A stretch of 64,000 nucleotides of DNA from Actinoallomurus soli (GTDB lineage Bacteria; Actinomycetota; Actinomycetes; Streptosporangiales; Streptosporangiaceae), in NCBI RefSeq assembly GCF_024055715.1, contig NZ_JAMXMV010000002.1, positions 248,001 to 312,000 on the forward strand. The letters are read 5' to 3'. Below, one piece after another: positions 6,626-16,850 of the stretch (positions within the stretch are counted from its first letter, which is position 1; every line of letters starts with the position of its first letter). The notes below the pieces were generated by a model, which was not told where the DNA came from, did not search any database, and saw only the letters and a program-made list of their open reading frames with translations. A program made the translations under genes and the position numbers.

Positions 6626-8365
6626 TCACGGACGTTTCAGACCGGGGATGCGGACGCGCGGCCAGACGATGAACGCCTCGGCCTCCAGCGCGGCCAGGGC
6701 GATCCGGGGCGCGTCGTTCAGGCTCGGGTAGACGAAGAACCTCGGCTGCCACACCGGCTGGAACTTGGCGTTGAACTTGTACAGCGACTCGATCTGGAAC
6801 CAGCGGGACAGGAAGATCAGCAGGCCGCGCCAGGCCTTGAGGACCGGACCGGCGCCGATCCGCTCACCCCGCGCCAGCGCCGCGCGGAACACCGCGAAGT
6901 TCAGCGAGATCCGCTTGACGCCCAGGTCCGGGGCGGCCTTGAGCGCCTCGACGATCAGGAAGTCGTTGAGGCCGGGCTGGGCGGACCGGTCGCGCCGCAT
7001 GAGGTCGAGGGACAGGCCGTCCGTACCCCAGGGCACGAAGTGCAGGATGGCGTGCAGTTCGCCGTCCTTCTTCGCGGTGGCGACCACGCACTCCTCGTCG
7101 CCGGACTCGCCCACCCGGCCCAGTGCCATCGAGAAGCCGCGCTCGGTGTCGGTGCCACGCCAGGCGTCCGCCTGGGCCCACAGCGCTCTCAGCTCCTCGG
7201 GTGCGAAGTCCTTCTCGCGGCGCACCTCGGCGGTGTAGCCCTGCCGGGCCACGCGGTTCACCATCTGCCGGACGTTGCGCATCGTCCGGCCCTCCAGGGA
7301 GAACTCGGCGGCGTCCACGATCGCCTCGTCGCCGAGTTCGAGCGCCGACAGGCCCGTGTCGCGGCACCAGACCTCCGCGCCCAGCTCGCTGCAGCCCATC
7401 ACGGCGGGCGCCCAGGCGTGCCGGGCCGCCTCCTCCAGGAACGCCTGGATCGCGCCGGGCCACGCCTCCGGGTCGCCGATCGGGTCACCGCCGGCCAGCA
7501 TCACCCCGGACACCACGCGGTACGTCACGCACGCCTTGCCGGTCGGCGACCAGATCACGCTCTTGTCCCGGCGCAGCGAGAAGTAGCCGAGCGAGTCCCG
7601 GTGGCCCTGCCGGGCGAGGAGGGCCCGGATCCGCTCCTCGTCCTCGGCGGACAGGGAGGGGGCGGGCTCGGCCGGGCGGAGGAAGAGGAAGGCCGTCATG
7701 CCCCCGGTGAACAGGCCGAGCGAGCCCAGGATCAGGCCGAACAGATCGTTGCGGCGCTCGGAGACGAACGTCACCGGACCGGTGACGCCGAACAGGCCGC
7801 CGACCACGTGCCACAGGCGCTCGGAGAAGGAGTAGTCACGGACGAGGCCGTGCCGGTTCACCGTGATGAACAGCAGGCCGACCCCCACACTGGCCGCCGC
7901 GAGGAACGACCCCACCCATAGCGCCCGCCACCGGGTCCGTGGGTCGCCGGTGGCGTAGAACTCGTCGCGGAAGTACAGCAGCGCGCCCAGCATCGCCGCC
8001 GCGACGATGGCCGACAGCGCGAAATCCTTGACGACGTGCGAGACGATCGTGAAGGCGAGCAGGCCGACCACCGCGCGCCACGCACGCCGCTTGCGGCGGC
8101 GCAGGGCGTGGGACAGCAGGAGCAGCAGCAGCCCGGCGACGAGCGTGGCCGTACGGGCCGCGTTGTTCACGGAGCCCGGGACGTACTCGTCGAGCCGCAC
8201 CATCCGGCGATGCCACTCGGGCAGCAGTGCGCCGACGACGTCGTGCAGGCCGATAAGGAAGGACAGCCATCCGGTGACGGCCGGCACCCAGCGCCGCTGG
8301 AGGCGGCGCTCCAGCGAGGCTCCGCCCGGCTCCGGGCGTACCGGCGCGTCCTGCTTCGTCCCCAT
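6626..8365 (-). CDS. MprF-like phosphatidylglycerol lysyltransferase-domain membrane protein
   Basis: The 579-residue product has two parts. Residues 1-240 carry about six or seven membrane helices. Residues 250-570 form the cytosolic DUF2156 (dual GNAT) domain of MprF/LysX proteins: SLGYFSLRRDKSVIWSP, GVMLAGGDPIGDP, VDAAEFSLEGRTMRNVRQ, LDLMRRDRSAQPGLNDFLIVEAL and SLNFAVFRAALARGE. The family moves an aminoacyl group from tRNA to phosphatidylglycerol at the inner face of the membrane and so lowers surface negative charge. No lysyl-tRNA synthetase domain is fused here, unlike mycobacterial LysX. It sits between folE and folP on the same strand, with no visible pathway link. The substrate amino acid is not deducible. 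Confidence 0.85.
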   Translation of the reverse strand: MGTKQDAPVRPEPGGASLERRLQRRWVPAVTGWLSFLIGLHDVVGALLPEWHRRMVRLDEYVPGSVNNAARTATLVAGLLLLLLSHALRRRKRRAWRAVVGLLAFTIVSHVVKDFALSAIVAAAMLGALLYFRDEFYATGDPRTRWRALWVGSFLAAASVGVGLLFITVNRHGLVRDYSFSERLWHVVGGLFGVTGPVTFVSERRNDLFGLILGSLGLFTGGMTAFLFLRPAEPAPSLSAEDEERIRALLARQGHRDSLGYFSLRRDKSVIWSPTGKACVTYRVVSGVMLAGGDPIGDPEAWPGAIQAFLEEAARHAWAPAVMGCSELGAEVWCRDTGLSALELGDEAIVDAAEFSLEGRTMRNVRQMVNRVARQGYTAEVRREKDFAPEELRALWAQADAWRGTDTERGFSMALGRVGESGDEECVVATAKKDGELHAILHFVPWGTDGLSLDLMRRDRSAQPGLNDFLIVEALKAAPDLGVKRISLNFAVFRAALARGERIGAGPVLKAWRGLLIFLSRWFQIESLYKFNAKFQPVWQPRFFVYPSLNDAPRIALAALEAEAFIVWPRVRIPGLKRP

Positions 8366-8619
8366 CACTGCCCCACAGCGTCGTCATCCGGGCGTGCCCG
8401 GTCTGCCATCTACACCGACCTCGATTCCTCGGAGTCCGGCCGCAGTCTCCCGCGATACGGGGCTACTCGTTCGACGATTGGTCAAGGCATGGAGTTCGCC
8501 GCGAGTCCGTTCGGTGAGAAGGCCGTCACCCTGAGGGCAGGTATCGGCATCCTCGGCCCCGGGGAAAGGCTCCGGAGCCGAGGAGAGCGCCGGAGCCGGG
8601 GAGGGAGCGGGGGCCGAGC

Positions 8620-8641
8620 AGAGCGCCGGTGCCGGCGCTCT
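8620..8641 (-). terminator. hairpin downstream of folE
   Basis: A perfect 10-bp inverted repeat (AGAGCGCCGG at 8620-8629 and its complement at 8632-8641) starts 9 nt after the folE stop. No U-run follows, as is common for actinomycete terminators. The 8369-8619 interval before the next gene holds only GC-rich degenerate repeats. Confidence 0.45.
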
Positions 8642-8649
8642 GACGGGAG

Positions 8650-9246
8650 TCAGCGGCCGAGGATCAGGCTCATCGCCTCCGCGCGGGTGCTCGGCGACTC
8701 GCGGAAGTCGCCCCGCACCGCCGAGGTCACCGTCCTCGCGCCGGGCTTGCGGACCCCGCGCATGGTCATGCACAGGTGCTCGGCCTCGATGACGACGATC
8801 ACGCCGCGCGGCTTGAGGAACTCCATCAGCGCGTCGGCGATCTGGGAGGTCATGCGTTCCTGCACCTGGGGCCGCCGTGCGTACACGTCGACGAGCCGGG
8901 CCAGCTTGGACAGCCCGGTGATCTGCCCGCGGGCGTTCGGCGTGTAGCCGACGTGCGCGACGCCGTGGAACGGCACGAGGTGGTGCTCGCAGGTGCTGTA
9001 GACCTCGATGTCCTTGACGAGCACCATCTCGTCGTGGTCGGCGTCGAACACGGTGGTGAGGACGTCCTCGGGGCCCTGCCGCAGCCCGGCGAACTGCTCG
9101 GCGTACGCCCGGGCGACCCGCGCCGGGGTGTCGAGCAGCCCGTCGCGGTCGGGGTCCTCCCCGACCGCGAGCAGGATCTCCCGGACCGCCTTCTCGATTC
9201 GAGCCTGGTCGACCGGCGGTCCGTGTGGGACGAGTCTCTCGGTCAC
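8650..9246 (-). CDS. folE: GTP cyclohydrolase I
   Basis: FolE opens the GTP ring to make 7,8-dihydroneopterin triphosphate, the first step of folate synthesis. The 198-residue product has the zinc site: Cys86 and His89 in [10 protein letters not shown] and Cys159 in [11 protein letters not shown]. It also has the [13 protein letters not shown] and [26 protein letters not shown] stretches that form the active site, so this is the zinc-dependent type IA enzyme. GTG at 9246 overlaps the ftsH stop by 4 nt, so ftsH and folE are translationally coupled. A hairpin follows the stop. Confidence 0.96.
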   Translation of the reverse strand: MTERLVPHGPPVDQARIEKAVREILLAVGEDPDRDGLLDTPARVARAYAEQFAGLRQGPEDVLTTVFDADHDEMVLVKDIEVYSTCEHHLVPFHGVAHVGYTPNARGQITGLSKLARLVDVYARRPQVQERMTSQIADALMEFLKPRGVIVVIEAEHLCMTMRGVRKPGARTVTSAVRGDFRESPSTRAEAMSLILGR

Positions 9247-11258
9247 GCCTTGCCTTCGGTATCGCTGTCCTGGTGGTGCTCACCGAGCGCCGGGCGGGAC
9301 GAGCCGCTGCCGTTGCCCTGGGTGAGGTCCTGGACGTCCTTCGGGCCGAGCAGCGCCAGCTCCTTCGGCGTCAGCACCGGCGGGCGGTCCGACGGGAGCC
9401 GCTTGCCGTAGCCGCTGTACGACGGGGCGGCCGGGCGCTTCGTCACGGGCTCGAAGATCTCCAGCACCTGCTGCTTGGAGAGGGTCTCCTTCTCCATCAG
9501 CTGCAGCACCAGGTTGTCGAGCACGTCGCGGTACTCGACGAGGATCTCCCACGCGATGTCGTGCGCCGACTCGATCAGGCGGCGGACCTCGTCGTCGATC
9601 GCCGAGGCGATCTCCTCGGAGTAGTCACGGGTGTGCGACATCTCCCGGCCGAGGAACGGCTCGCCGTTGCCCTCGCCGAACTTGCGGGCGCCGAGGCGCT
9701 CGGACATGCCGTACTCGGTGACCATCTTGCGGGCGATCGAGGTCGCCTTCTCGATGTCGTTGGCCGCGCCGGTGGTCGGCTCGTGGAAGACCAGCTCCTC
9801 GGCGGTACGGCCGCCGAGCAGCATCGCGAGCTGGTCGAGCATCTCCGACCGGCTGGCGAGGAACTTGTCCTCCATCGGCAGCGTCATCGTGTAGCCCAGC
9901 GCCTGCCCACGCGACAGGATCGTGATCTTGTGCACGGGGTCGGCGTTCGGCAGCGCGTGCGCCACGAGCGCGTGACCGCCCTCGTGGTAGGCGATCGTCT
10001 TCTTCTCCTTGTCGGACATGACCCGGCTCTTGCGCTCCGGCCCGGCCATGACCCGGTCGATCGCCTCTTCGAGGGTGTTCATGTCGATCTGCTTGCGGTC
10101 CATACGGGCCGTCAGCAGGGCCGCCTCGTTGATCACGTTGGCGAGGTCGGCGCCGGTGAACCCGGGCGTACGGCGGGCGATGGTGTCCAGGTCGACGTCG
10201 GGCGCGAACGGCTTGCCGCGGCCGTGCACCCGCAGGATGCCCTTGCGGCCCTCCAGGTCCGGCCGGTCGATGACGATCTGCCGGTCGAAGCGGCCCGGGC
10301 GCAGCAGCGCCGGGTCGAGGATGTCCGGCCGGTTCGTCGCGGCGATCAGGATGACGCCGCCCTTGACGTCGAAGCCGTCCATCTCGACGAGCAGCTGGTT
10401 CAGGGTCTGCTCGCGCTCGTCGTGGCCGCCGCCGAGACCGGCGCCACGGTGCCGGCCGACCGCGTCGATCTCGTCGACGAAGATGATCGAGGGGGCGTTC
10501 GCCTTGGCCTGCTCGAACAGGTCACGGACGCGGGAGGCGCCGACACCGACGAACATCTCCACGAAGTCCGAACCGGAGATCGAGTAGAACGGCACGCCCG
10601 CCTCGCCGGCGACCGCGCGGGCCAGCAGCGTCTTACCGGTACCGGGCGAGCCGTACAGCAGCACGCCCTTGGGAATCTTCGCCCCGATCGCCTGGAACTT
10701 GGCGGGGTTCTGCAGGAACTCCTTGATCTCCTGCAGCTCCTCGATCGCCTCGTCCGCGCCGGCGACGTCCGCGAAGGTCGTCTTCGGGGTGTCCTTCGTG
10801 ACCAGCTTGGCCCGCGACTTGCCGAAGTTCATCACCCGCGAGCCGCCGCCCTGCATCTGGTTCATGATGAACAGGAAGATCAGCACGACGACGACGATCG
10901 GCAGGAAGCTGAACAGCAGGCTCAAGAAGACGTTCTGCTTCGGCACCGAGGTGTTGTAGCTCGTCAGCTGGCCCTGATCGGCCTTCTGCTGGAGCAGCTT
11001 GGCCAGGTCGTTGCCCTGGCCGCTGACCCAGGAGGCCTGCATCTGCTTGCCGTTCTTGAGCTTGACCTCGATCCGCTGATCCTTGTCGATGATCTGGGCG
11101 GACTTGACCTGGTTGTTCTGGATGGCCTGGACGACCTTCGAGGTATCGGCCTTCTCGTACGAGCCGCCGGGATTGATCCCGTACATGACGAGGAGCACCA
11201 GCGCCCCGAAGGCCAGAATCCACAGCAACGGCCCGCGAAAGTAGCGCTTCAGATCCAT
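9243..11258 (-). CDS. ftsH: ATP-dependent zinc metalloprotease FtsH
   Basis: The 671-residue membrane AAA+ protease is complete. TM1 is about residues 10-28 and TM2 about 111-132, with a short extracytoplasmic domain between them. The AAA module has Walker A GSPGTGKT (203-210), Walker B IIFVDEID (258-265) and the second region of homology ending RPGRFDRQ. The zinc protease site is HEGGH (425-429). The C-terminal 70 residues are a low-complexity Ser/Gly/Asp-rich tail typical of actinobacteria. The enzyme degrades unassembled membrane proteins and short-lived regulators. A promoter-like site lies between it and hpt, so it may be transcribed separately. Confidence 0.97.
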   Translation of the reverse strand: MDLKRYFRGPLLWILAFGALVLLVMYGINPGGSYEKADTSKVVQAIQNNQVKSAQIIDKDQRIEVKLKNGKQMQASWVSGQGNDLAKLLQQKADQGQLTSYNTSVPKQNVFLSLLFSFLPIVVVVLIFLFIMNQMQGGGSRVMNFGKSRAKLVTKDTPKTTFADVAGADEAIEELQEIKEFLQNPAKFQAIGAKIPKGVLLYGSPGTGKTLLARAVAGEAGVPFYSISGSDFVEMFVGVGASRVRDLFEQAKANAPSIIFVDEIDAVGRHRGAGLGGGHDEREQTLNQLLVEMDGFDVKGGVILIAATNRPDILDPALLRPGRFDRQIVIDRPDLEGRKGILRVHGRGKPFAPDVDLDTIARRTPGFTGADLANVINEAALLTARMDRKQIDMNTLEEAIDRVMAGPERKSRVMSDKEKKTIAYHEGGHALVAHALPNADPVHKITILSRGQALGYTMTLPMEDKFLASRSEMLDQLAMLLGGRTAEELVFHEPTTGAANDIEKATSIARKMVTEYGMSERLGARKFGEGNGEPFLGREMSHTRDYSEEIASAIDDEVRRLIESAHDIAWEILVEYRDVLDNLVLQLMEKETLSKQQVLEIFEPVTKRPAAPSYSGYGKRLPSDRPPVLTPKELALLGPKDVQDLTQGNGSGSSRPALGEHHQDSDTEGKA

Positions 11259-11419
11259 TTATGCGGTGCCCCACGATGGGGCCCGTCCCTCCTGACCAGC
11301 GTCTCCAAGACCCCGCCGCGAATGCGCCGAGGCGGCCTTCCCGAGTGTGGCTCCCCGCATTGCAGCCGGGATACCGAAGGTACACCGGTCTCACGGAAGA
11401 CCGCAGCACGACGACCGGT

Positions 11420-11448
11420 GCCCTACTTCGCAACTAGCAACGTACTAA
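11420..11448 (-). promoter_or_regulatory. candidate promoter upstream of ftsH
   Basis: Read on the minus strand, TTAGTA (11448-11443) is followed after 17 nt by TAGGGC (11425-11420). The stretch is AT-richer than its surroundings and sits in the 191-bp gap between hpt and ftsH. The -35 match to TTGACA is weak. Confidence 0.35.
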
Positions 11449-11449
11449 G

Positions 11450-12022
11450 CTAACCCTCTTGTTCCCCACTTCCACCGTAGACGTGTGGGGCAAGTGTTCC
11501 CACGAACGGAAGGTTGCGGTAGCGCTCGGCGTAGTCCAGGCCGTAGCCGATCACGAACTCGTTCGGGATGTCGAACCCGAGGTACTTCACGTCGACCTCG
11601 ATCTTGGCCGCGTCCGGCTTGCGCAGCAGCGTGCAGACCTCCAGCGAGGCCGGGCCGCGGGACGCCAGGTTGCTCATCAGCCAGTGCAGGGTGAGCCCCG
11701 AGTCGATGATGTCCTCGACGATCAGGACGTGGCGGTCCATGATGTCCGCGTCGAGGTCCTTGAGGATCCGCACGACGCCGGAGGACTGGGTCCCGGAGCC
11801 GTAGGAGGAGACGGCCATCCAGTCCATCGAGACCGGCGAGTGCAGCGCGCGGGCGAGGTCCGCCATGACCATGACCGCGCCCTTCAGCACCCCGACGAGC
11901 AGGATCTCCCGGCCCGCGTAGTCGGCGTCGATCTGGGCGGCGAGCTCCCGGATCTTGCTCTGGAGCTCCTCCTCCGGGATGAGCACCTTTTCGAGATCTG
12001 CCCGCATGTCCGTTTCGTCCAC
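11450..12022 (-). CDS. hpt: hypoxanthine phosphoribosyltransferase
   Basis: The enzyme salvages hypoxanthine and guanine with PRPP. The product shows [29 protein letters not shown], the PRPP-binding loop [23 protein letters not shown] and [21 protein letters not shown] place the start at GTG 12022 (190 residues, [13 protein letters not shown]...) because AAAGG lies 8 nt upstream and this matches the usual N-terminus. An in-frame ATG at 12043 adds seven residues but has no clear ribosome site. tilS lies 59 bp upstream on the same strand; the tilS-hpt-ftsH order is conserved in actinobacteria. Confidence 0.95.
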   Translation of the reverse strand: MDETDMRADLEKVLIPEEELQSKIRELAAQIDADYAGREILLVGVLKGAVMVMADLARALHSPVSMDWMAVSSYGSGTQSSGVVRILKDLDADIMDRHVLIVEDIIDSGLTLHWLMSNLASRGPASLEVCTLLRKPDAAKIEVDVKYLGFDIPNEFVIGYGLDYAERYRNLPFVGTLAPHVYGGSGEQEG

Positions 12023-12081
12023 CGCAGAGCCTTTCGCGATCATGACGTCCAGTTCACGCCCGCCTGAAAACTCCTGGTTGC

Positions 12082-13215
12082 CTACTTATCGGAGGATTCG
12101 GACGGCCCGAAGAGCAGCCTTTCATACCGGCGCCGGGCCTGAACGCGGCCGGGTAGGTCCACGTGGGACTGGCCCCGCCAGGCCGTGACGAGGGCGTCCA
12201 CCGCGTCGACGTGGACGGCCGCCAGGGTCCCCGGCGGGCTGCCCGCCGCGATCGCCGCCCGGCGCAGCACCCGCGTGCGCACCGCCCGTGGCAGCCCGGC
12301 CAGCACCTCAACGGCCAGCACGGTCTCCCGCCCCTCCGCCGAGGTCCCGAGCGCCGCGCGCCCCGGTCCGTCTCCGCCGCCCTCGGCCTCCCGGAGAGCC
12401 GTGGTTCCCTCGGCCTTCCCGACGTCCGGGGCTCCCTCGGCCTCCCTGACGTCCGGGGCTCCCTCGGCCTCTCCCGGCTTCCCGGCCTCCTGGAGCGCGC
12501 GCTCGGCCCAGGCGTCGAGGGCGTCGGCGTCGTCGCGCAGCATCCGCGCCGTACGGGCCAGCGCGGCCGCCATCCCGGGCCCGAGCTCCTTCTCCAGCAG
12601 CGGCAGGAGGTTCCGGCGGATCCGCGACCGGGCGAACGCCGGATCGCCGTTGTGCGGGTCCTCCCACGGGTCCAGGCCCATCGCCAGGCAGGCGCGGCGG
12701 ACCAGATCGCGATCGAGGTCCAGCAGCGGCCGGCGGTAGGGGCCCGCCGCCTTCGCCATCCCGGCCAGGGAGCGGGCGCCCGAACCCCGCGCGAGACCGA
12801 GCAGCACGGTCTCGGCCTGGTCGTCCCGCGTGTGTCCCAGCAGGACCGCGGTGGCGCGGTGGCGCGCGGCGGCGTCGGCGAGCGCGGCGTACCGCGCGTC
12901 GCGGGCGGCGGCCTCAGGACCGCCGGACGTTCCCACGGTGACGTGCACGGCCTCGGCCGGCTCCAGACCGAGCCCCGCCATCGTCCGTACGACCTCGGCG
13001 GCGCGTTCGGCCGAGCCGTCCTGCAGGCCGTGGTCGACGGTGACGCCACCCGCCCGATGACCGGATCTGGCCGCCTCGAACGCCAGCGCCCCCGCCAGGG
13101 CGAGGGAGTCCGCGCCACCGCTGCACGCGACGAGCACGAGGTCGCCCGCGTCGATCTCGCGGAGGACGCCACGGACCGCGAGGCGTACCGCCGCCACCGC
13201 CGGATCAGGTCCCAC
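12082..13215 (-). CDS. tilS: tRNA(Ile)-lysidine synthetase
   Basis: TilS uses ATP and lysine to convert C34 of the AUA-reading tRNA-Ile to lysidine. The PP-loop SGGADS is at residues 32-37, followed by [30 protein letters not shown] and [13 protein letters not shown]. The 377 residues are longer than many actinobacterial homologues. Much of the extra length lies in residues 245-290, a charged low-complexity insert with a repeated nonapeptide (EAEGAPDV plus one residue) between the N-terminal catalytic domain and the C-terminal domain. GTG at 13215 has GGAG about 9 nt upstream. Confidence 0.93.
   Translation of the reverse strand: MGPDPAVAAVRLAVRGVLREIDAGDLVLVACSGGADSLALAGALAFEAARSGHRAGGVTVDHGLQDGSAERAAEVVRTMAGLGLEPAEAVHVTVGTSGGPEAAARDARYAALADAAARHRATAVLLGHTRDDQAETVLLGLARGSGARSLAGMAKAAGPYRRPLLDLDRDLVRRACLAMGLDPWEDPHNGDPAFARSRIRRNLLPLLEKELGPGMAAALARTARMLRDDADALDAWAERALQEAGKPGEAEGAPDVREAEGAPDVGKAEGTTALREAEGGGDGPGRAALGTSAEGRETVLAVEVLAGLPRAVRTRVLRRAAIAAGSPPGTLAAVHVDAVDALVTAWRGQSHVDLPGRVQARRRYERLLFGPSESSDK
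12421..12471 (-). repeat. 27-bp in-frame tandem repeat in tilS
   Basis: The stretch beginning GACGTCCGGGGCTCCCTCGG occurs at 12421 and again at 12448 with near identity (24 of 24 shared bases). The period is 27 bp, or 9 codons. A more diverged third copy lies just before it. It encodes the EAEGAPDV repeats of the TilS insert. Confidence 0.8.
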
Positions 13216-13329
13216 GGCCCCATTCTCCAGCCCCCCGCCGACCCGACGAGCGCCTTGGGGTGTTTTCCCGGCCCGGCACCGGCCCGAGGAGCGCCTTGCG
13301 ATCAGCTCGCCCGAGGAGCGCCTCGGGGG

Positions 13330-14451
13330 TCAGTCCGCTGTGGGCGGCAGCTCCGGCTTGCCGATCACCCGGCCGACCCACAGGGCGGGATCCTGGATCT
13401 CGGCGTGCGTGGGCAGCGTGTTCGGCGAGGTCCAGACGCGGTTGAACTGCACCATCCCGACCTGCTCGATCACCGTCCTGACGAACCGTGAGCCCTCGGC
13501 GTACTGCTTCATCTTCAGATCGAGGCCCAGCAGGCGGCGCATGACCCGGTCCACCCCGGAACCGCCCTCGCGGCGGTGCTGGAACTTGGCACGGATGTCG
13601 GCCACGCTCGGCACGACCTCGGGGCCGACGGCGTCCATCACGTAGTCGCCATGCCCCTCGGCCAGCGTCATCACGGCGGTGAGACGGTCGAGGATCTCCC
13701 GCTGCTCCGGTGTCTGGATCGCGTCGATGAGGTTGCCCTCGCCGCCGCGCACCGCGTCCGCGACGGCCTCGCCCACGTCGCGCAGCCGGTTGAGCAGCGC
13801 GCCGGGATCGAGGTCGGCGGCGAGCAGGAACGCCGTCATCTGGTCCTGGACGTAGGCGCGCAGCCACGACACCGACGCGAACTGAGCGCGGTGCGTCTCC
13901 TCGTGCAGGCAGACCCACAGCCGGAAGTCGTGGGTGTCGACGTCCAGCTCCTGCTCGGCGTGCACGATGTTGGGCGCGACCAGCGTCAGCCGCCCCGTCG
14001 GGGCGCGGCCCGCCGGGTCCGGCGGCAGGAACAGCTCGTACTGGCCGAGCACGCGGCTGGCCATGTACGCGAGGATCGCACCGACCTGGGCCCCCGTGAC
14101 CCGTGAGCCGACGGCCTGGATGACCGCGCCGCCGGCGCCGCCGCCGATCCCGCCGAGCATCCCGCCGCCCCGGCGCTCCTGGAGCTGCTCCATCAGGGGC
14201 TCGAGGACGACGCGGAAGCCGTCGACGTTCGCCTTGATCCACCCCGGCCGGTCGACGACCTTGGCCGGGGACGGGTCCAGCCCGCCGTCCATCCCGGTGA
14301 ACTCACGGACGTGGCCCTGCGCGATCCGCGACAGGTCTCTGAGCTCGGCGACGACCTGGCGGGCCTCCGTGGGGCTCACCTGGGGTCCCGAGCGGACGAG
14401 GCGGGTCCCCGTCTGTACGGCGACGTTCCAGTCGATCATGGATGCTGGCAT
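13330..14451 (-). CDS. zinc-dependent metalloprotease of the DUF2342 family
   Basis: The 373-residue product has the metzincin-like motif HEETH (residues 183-187) in LWVCLHEETHRAQF, then helices and the GHGDYVMDAVGP stretch conserved in DUF2342 proteins. The N-terminus MIDWNVAVQTGTRLVRSGP is also typical. A Gly-rich segment near residues 95-120 may be a membrane-contacting loop. ATG at 14451 is chosen because GGAGAGG lies 7 nt upstream; ATG at 14439 (MIDWN) is the alternative. The gene keeps its conserved place between dacB and tilS. The physiological substrate is unknown. Confidence 0.88.
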   Translation of the reverse strand: MPASMIDWNVAVQTGTRLVRSGPQVSPTEARQVVAELRDLSRIAQGHVREFTGMDGGLDPSPAKVVDRPGWIKANVDGFRVVLEPLMEQLQERRGGGMLGGIGGGAGGAVIQAVGSRVTGAQVGAILAYMASRVLGQYELFLPPDPAGRAPTGRLTLVAPNIVHAEQELDVDTHDFRLWVCLHEETHRAQFASVSWLRAYVQDQMTAFLLAADLDPGALLNRLRDVGEAVADAVRGGEGNLIDAIQTPEQREILDRLTAVMTLAEGHGDYVMDAVGPEVVPSVADIRAKFQHRREGGSGVDRVMRRLLGLDLKMKQYAEGSRFVRTVIEQVGMVQFNRVWTSPNTLPTHAEIQDPALWVGRVIGKPELPPTAD

Positions 14452-14875
14452 CACGTAACCTCTCCGGCCGGGCACCTCTAACGGTACGTCCCCGCTGTTG
14501 TCGGGGGCATGCCCATATCTCGTCCAACGCGCGAGCGGGCCGGATCGACTCCCACGGCCCGACCGGCGGCACGGCCCCGGGCCGCCACGCGGACCCGGGG
14601 CAAGGCCACCCGGTCGGCCGGAACCCGGGCCGCCACGCGGATCGTGTGCGCGTCCGCCGCGCGGGCCGGGACCGCCGCCGCCACACGGACCGCGAGCACG
14701 GCCGCCACACGGACCGCGAGCACGGCCGCCACACGGACCGCGAGCACGGCCGCCACACGGACCGCGAGCACGGCCGCCACACGGACCGCGAGCACGGCCG
14801 CCACACGGACCGCGAGCGCGGCCGCCGCACGGGCCGGGGCCGAGGTCGCCGCGCGGAGCGGGCGCCGGGGAGCCG
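14452..14875. other. gene-free spacer made of degenerate GC-rich repeats
   Basis: This 424-bp spacer lies between the dacB stop and the DUF2342 start, both on the minus strand. All frames are open over much of it only because the repeat unit lacks stop codons, and none has a ribosome site. The outer parts contain decayed relatives of the central 24-bp unit (for example GGGCCGCCACGCGGA twice near 14579 and 14627). I see no gene. It must contain the DUF2342 promoter if that gene is not read through from dacB. Confidence 0.6.
14677..14820. repeat. 24-bp minisatellite, six tandem copies
   Basis: Six head-to-tail 24-bp units run from 14677 to 14820, each starting GCCGCCACACGGACCGCGAG. The first five are identical and the sixth differs at one base. 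A seventh, strongly diverged copy begins at 14821. There are no spacers, so it is not a CRISPR array. Confidence 0.95.
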
Positions 14876-16255
14876 TCAGCGGCAGCCGCAGGTCGCGAGG
14901 CTGCCGGCCAGGCCGTCCAGCGCGGCCAGCGCGGCGCTGGGGTTCGCGACGTGGTTGGCCATGAAGGCGAACGACAGCAGCCGGCCGTCGGAGTCGTACA
15001 CCACGCCGGCGAGGGTGTTCACGCCGTTCAGCGTGCCGGTCTTACCGCGGACGACGCCCAACCCGGCGGCGGAGGAACCGGTGCGGTAGCGGCCGGCGAG
15101 GGTGCCGGAGAAGCCGCCGATCGGCATCCCGGACATGATCGAGGCCAGCTCCGGGTGGCTGGGCGAGGCCGCGGCCACGAGAATCCGGGCCAGGCCGTTC
15201 GGAGTGATGCGGTTGTCGGGCGACAGGCCGCTGCCGTCGACGGTGGCGATGCCGTTCGCGAGGCCGAGCCCGGCCAGCACCTCGTGGACGGCCGCCGCGC
15301 CCCCGGCGAAGGACGCCGGCCGGTGGCGGGCGAGGGCCACCTGACGGGCCATCGCCTCGGCCATGTCGTTGTCGCTGTTGGTCAGCAGCTGTTCGACCAG
15401 CGCCGAGACGGGCGGGGACTGGACGGCGCCGAGCTGCTGCGCGCCCTGCGGCGCGGTGGTCTGGGACCCGAGGGTCGCGGAGATCCCCTGTTTGCGCAGC
15501 AGCTTCACGAACGCGTCGGCGGCGATGCGGGGCGGGTTCTGCACGCGTACGTGCGAGGTCGGGGCGACCCTGCCCTCGTCCACCTCCAGCGCCCACACCG
15601 TGGACACGTCGCCTTCGCCGATGTAGTTGGCCTTCCAGCTCGGCCCCATCTGCTTGCCCTGGAACAGCGACACGTCCCAGTCGACGCGCACGCTCCGGGT
15701 GCCGGCCGCCTTCAGCGACGTGGCCGTCTGCTTCGCCAGGTCGGTCAGCGAGGCCGGGCGCGGATACGCGTTCTTGCCCGGCGAACGGGTCAGGGACGAA
15801 TCGCCGCCACCGACGAGGATGACGCCGCCACCGCCCTTGACCACCTTCGTGGTCAGCCGGTGCTCCGGCCCCACGGCGGCGAGGACCGCCGTCGACGTGA
15901 CCAGCTTGGTCGTCGACGCGGGAACGGCCGGCCGGTCGGCGTTGCTGGCGTACAACGCGCGCCCGGTGCTCACGTCGATCACGGTGCCGGACAGGTTCGC
16001 CCCCATGCCGGACTGCCCCATGAGGCCGTCCAGCCGGGACGTGAGGCTGCCCGAGCTCGGCTCCGGCGCGGTCGCGGTCGTCGGGCTCAGCGCCGGTGCC
16101 GCCGCCGTCAGGATCGTCCGCTCTGCGACGGTTGGGGGCCGTACCGCCAGGGAACGGTCCGGTGTGAGCTTGACCACTGCGAGCGCGGCGGCGACAAGGA
16201 AGACGTTCAAGAGCGCCAGTGTGAGCATGGCCACGACGCGCTCAGGCCTCGGCAC
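14876..16255 (-). CDS. dacB: D-alanyl-D-alanine carboxypeptidase/endopeptidase (PBP4 type)
   Basis: The secreted or membrane-anchored class C penicillin-binding protein trims peptidoglycan stem peptides. All three catalytic motifs are present: STTK (residues 114-117, in [11 protein letters not shown]), SDN (294-296, in [10 protein letters not shown]) and KTG (405-407, in GKTGTLNGV). One N-terminal hydrophobic helix at residues 8-28 serves as anchor or signal. GTG at 16255 behind GGGGGAGGGG gives 459 residues; ATG at 16282 would place the ribosome site inside the gene. It is divergent from ppa across 106 bp. Confidence 0.93.
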   Translation of the reverse strand: MPRPERVVAMLTLALLNVFLVAAALAVVKLTPDRSLAVRPPTVAERTILTAAAPALSPTTATAPEPSSGSLTSRLDGLMGQSGMGANLSGTVIDVSTGRALYASNADRPAVPASTTKLVTSTAVLAAVGPEHRLTTKVVKGGGGVILVGGGDSSLTRSPGKNAYPRPASLTDLAKQTATSLKAAGTRSVRVDWDVSLFQGKQMGPSWKANYIGEGDVSTVWALEVDEGRVAPTSHVRVQNPPRIAADAFVKLLRKQGISATLGSQTTAPQGAQQLGAVQSPPVSALVEQLLTNSDNDMAEAMARQVALARHRPASFAGGAAAVHEVLAGLGLANGIATVDGSGLSPDNRITPNGLARILVAAASPSHPELASIMSGMPIGGFSGTLAGRYRTGSSAAGLGVVRGKTGTLNGVNTLAGVVYDSDGRLLSFAFMANHVANPSAALAALDGLAGSLATCGCR

Positions 16256-16361
16256 GTGCGCCCCTCCCCCATCGTCGTGCACTCACCACGGTGCGAGATC
16301 CTTGTACGAGCCAACATCCAACCAGAACAACCTCGGCCCGCCCCGGGGAGCGGAGGACATT

Positions 16362-16850
16362 GTGGAATTCGACGTCACCATCGAGATCCCGAAAGGCCAG
16401 CGCAACAAGTACGAGATGGACCACGAGACCGGCCGAATTCGGCTGGACCGTATGCTGTTCACCTCGACCCAGTACCCGGCCGACTACGGATTCATCGAGA
16501 ACACACTGGGCGAGGACGGTGACCCGCTCGACGCCCTGGTCCTGCTGCAGGAGCCGACGTTCCCCGGCTGCCTGATCCGCTGCCGCGCCGTCGGGATGTT
16601 CCGGATGACCGACGAGGCGGGCGGTGACGACAAGGTACTGTGCGTACCCGCCACGGACCCGCGCATGGAGCACCTGCGCGACATCCACCACGTCTCCGAG
16701 TTCGACCGGCTGGAGATCCAGCACTTCTTCGAGGTGTACAAGGACCTCGAGCCCGGCAAATCCGTCGAGGGTGCGAGCTGGACCGGCCGAGCCGAGGCCG
16801 AGGCCGAGATCGAGCTGTCGGTCAAGCGCGCGGCGCAGCACGGTCACTGA
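16362..16850 (+). CDS. ppa: inorganic pyrophosphatase
   Basis: The family I soluble enzyme hydrolyses pyrophosphate to drive biosynthesis. The 162-residue product contains [29 protein letters not shown], the metal-binding signature [10 protein letters not shown] (Asp52, Asp54, Asp57) and the C-terminal [16 protein letters not shown] at 16362 has GGAGG 5 nt upstream. Its last 29 bp overlap the end of the convergent NlpC/P60 gene. Confidence 0.96.
   Translation: MEFDVTIEIPKGQRNKYEMDHETGRIRLDRMLFTSTQYPADYGFIENTLGEDGDPLDALVLLQEPTFPGCLIRCRAVGMFRMTDEAGGDDKVLCVPATDPRMEHLRDIHHVSEFDRLEIQHFFEVYKDLEPGKSVEGASWTGRAEAEAEIELSVKRAAQHGH

Noticed and set aside
9225-11453. A 742-codon plus-strand frame opposite ftsH
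   Set aside because: It is the shadow of ftsH with Asp/Val/Leu/His-rich composition and no start signal.
14677-14820. CRISPR array
   Set aside because: The 24-bp units are contiguous with no spacers, so it is a tandem repeat.
14442-15089. Repeat proteins encoded by the 24-bp minisatellite
   Set aside because: All frames are open because the unit lacks stops. None has a ribosome site, and the frames continue into antisense dacB.
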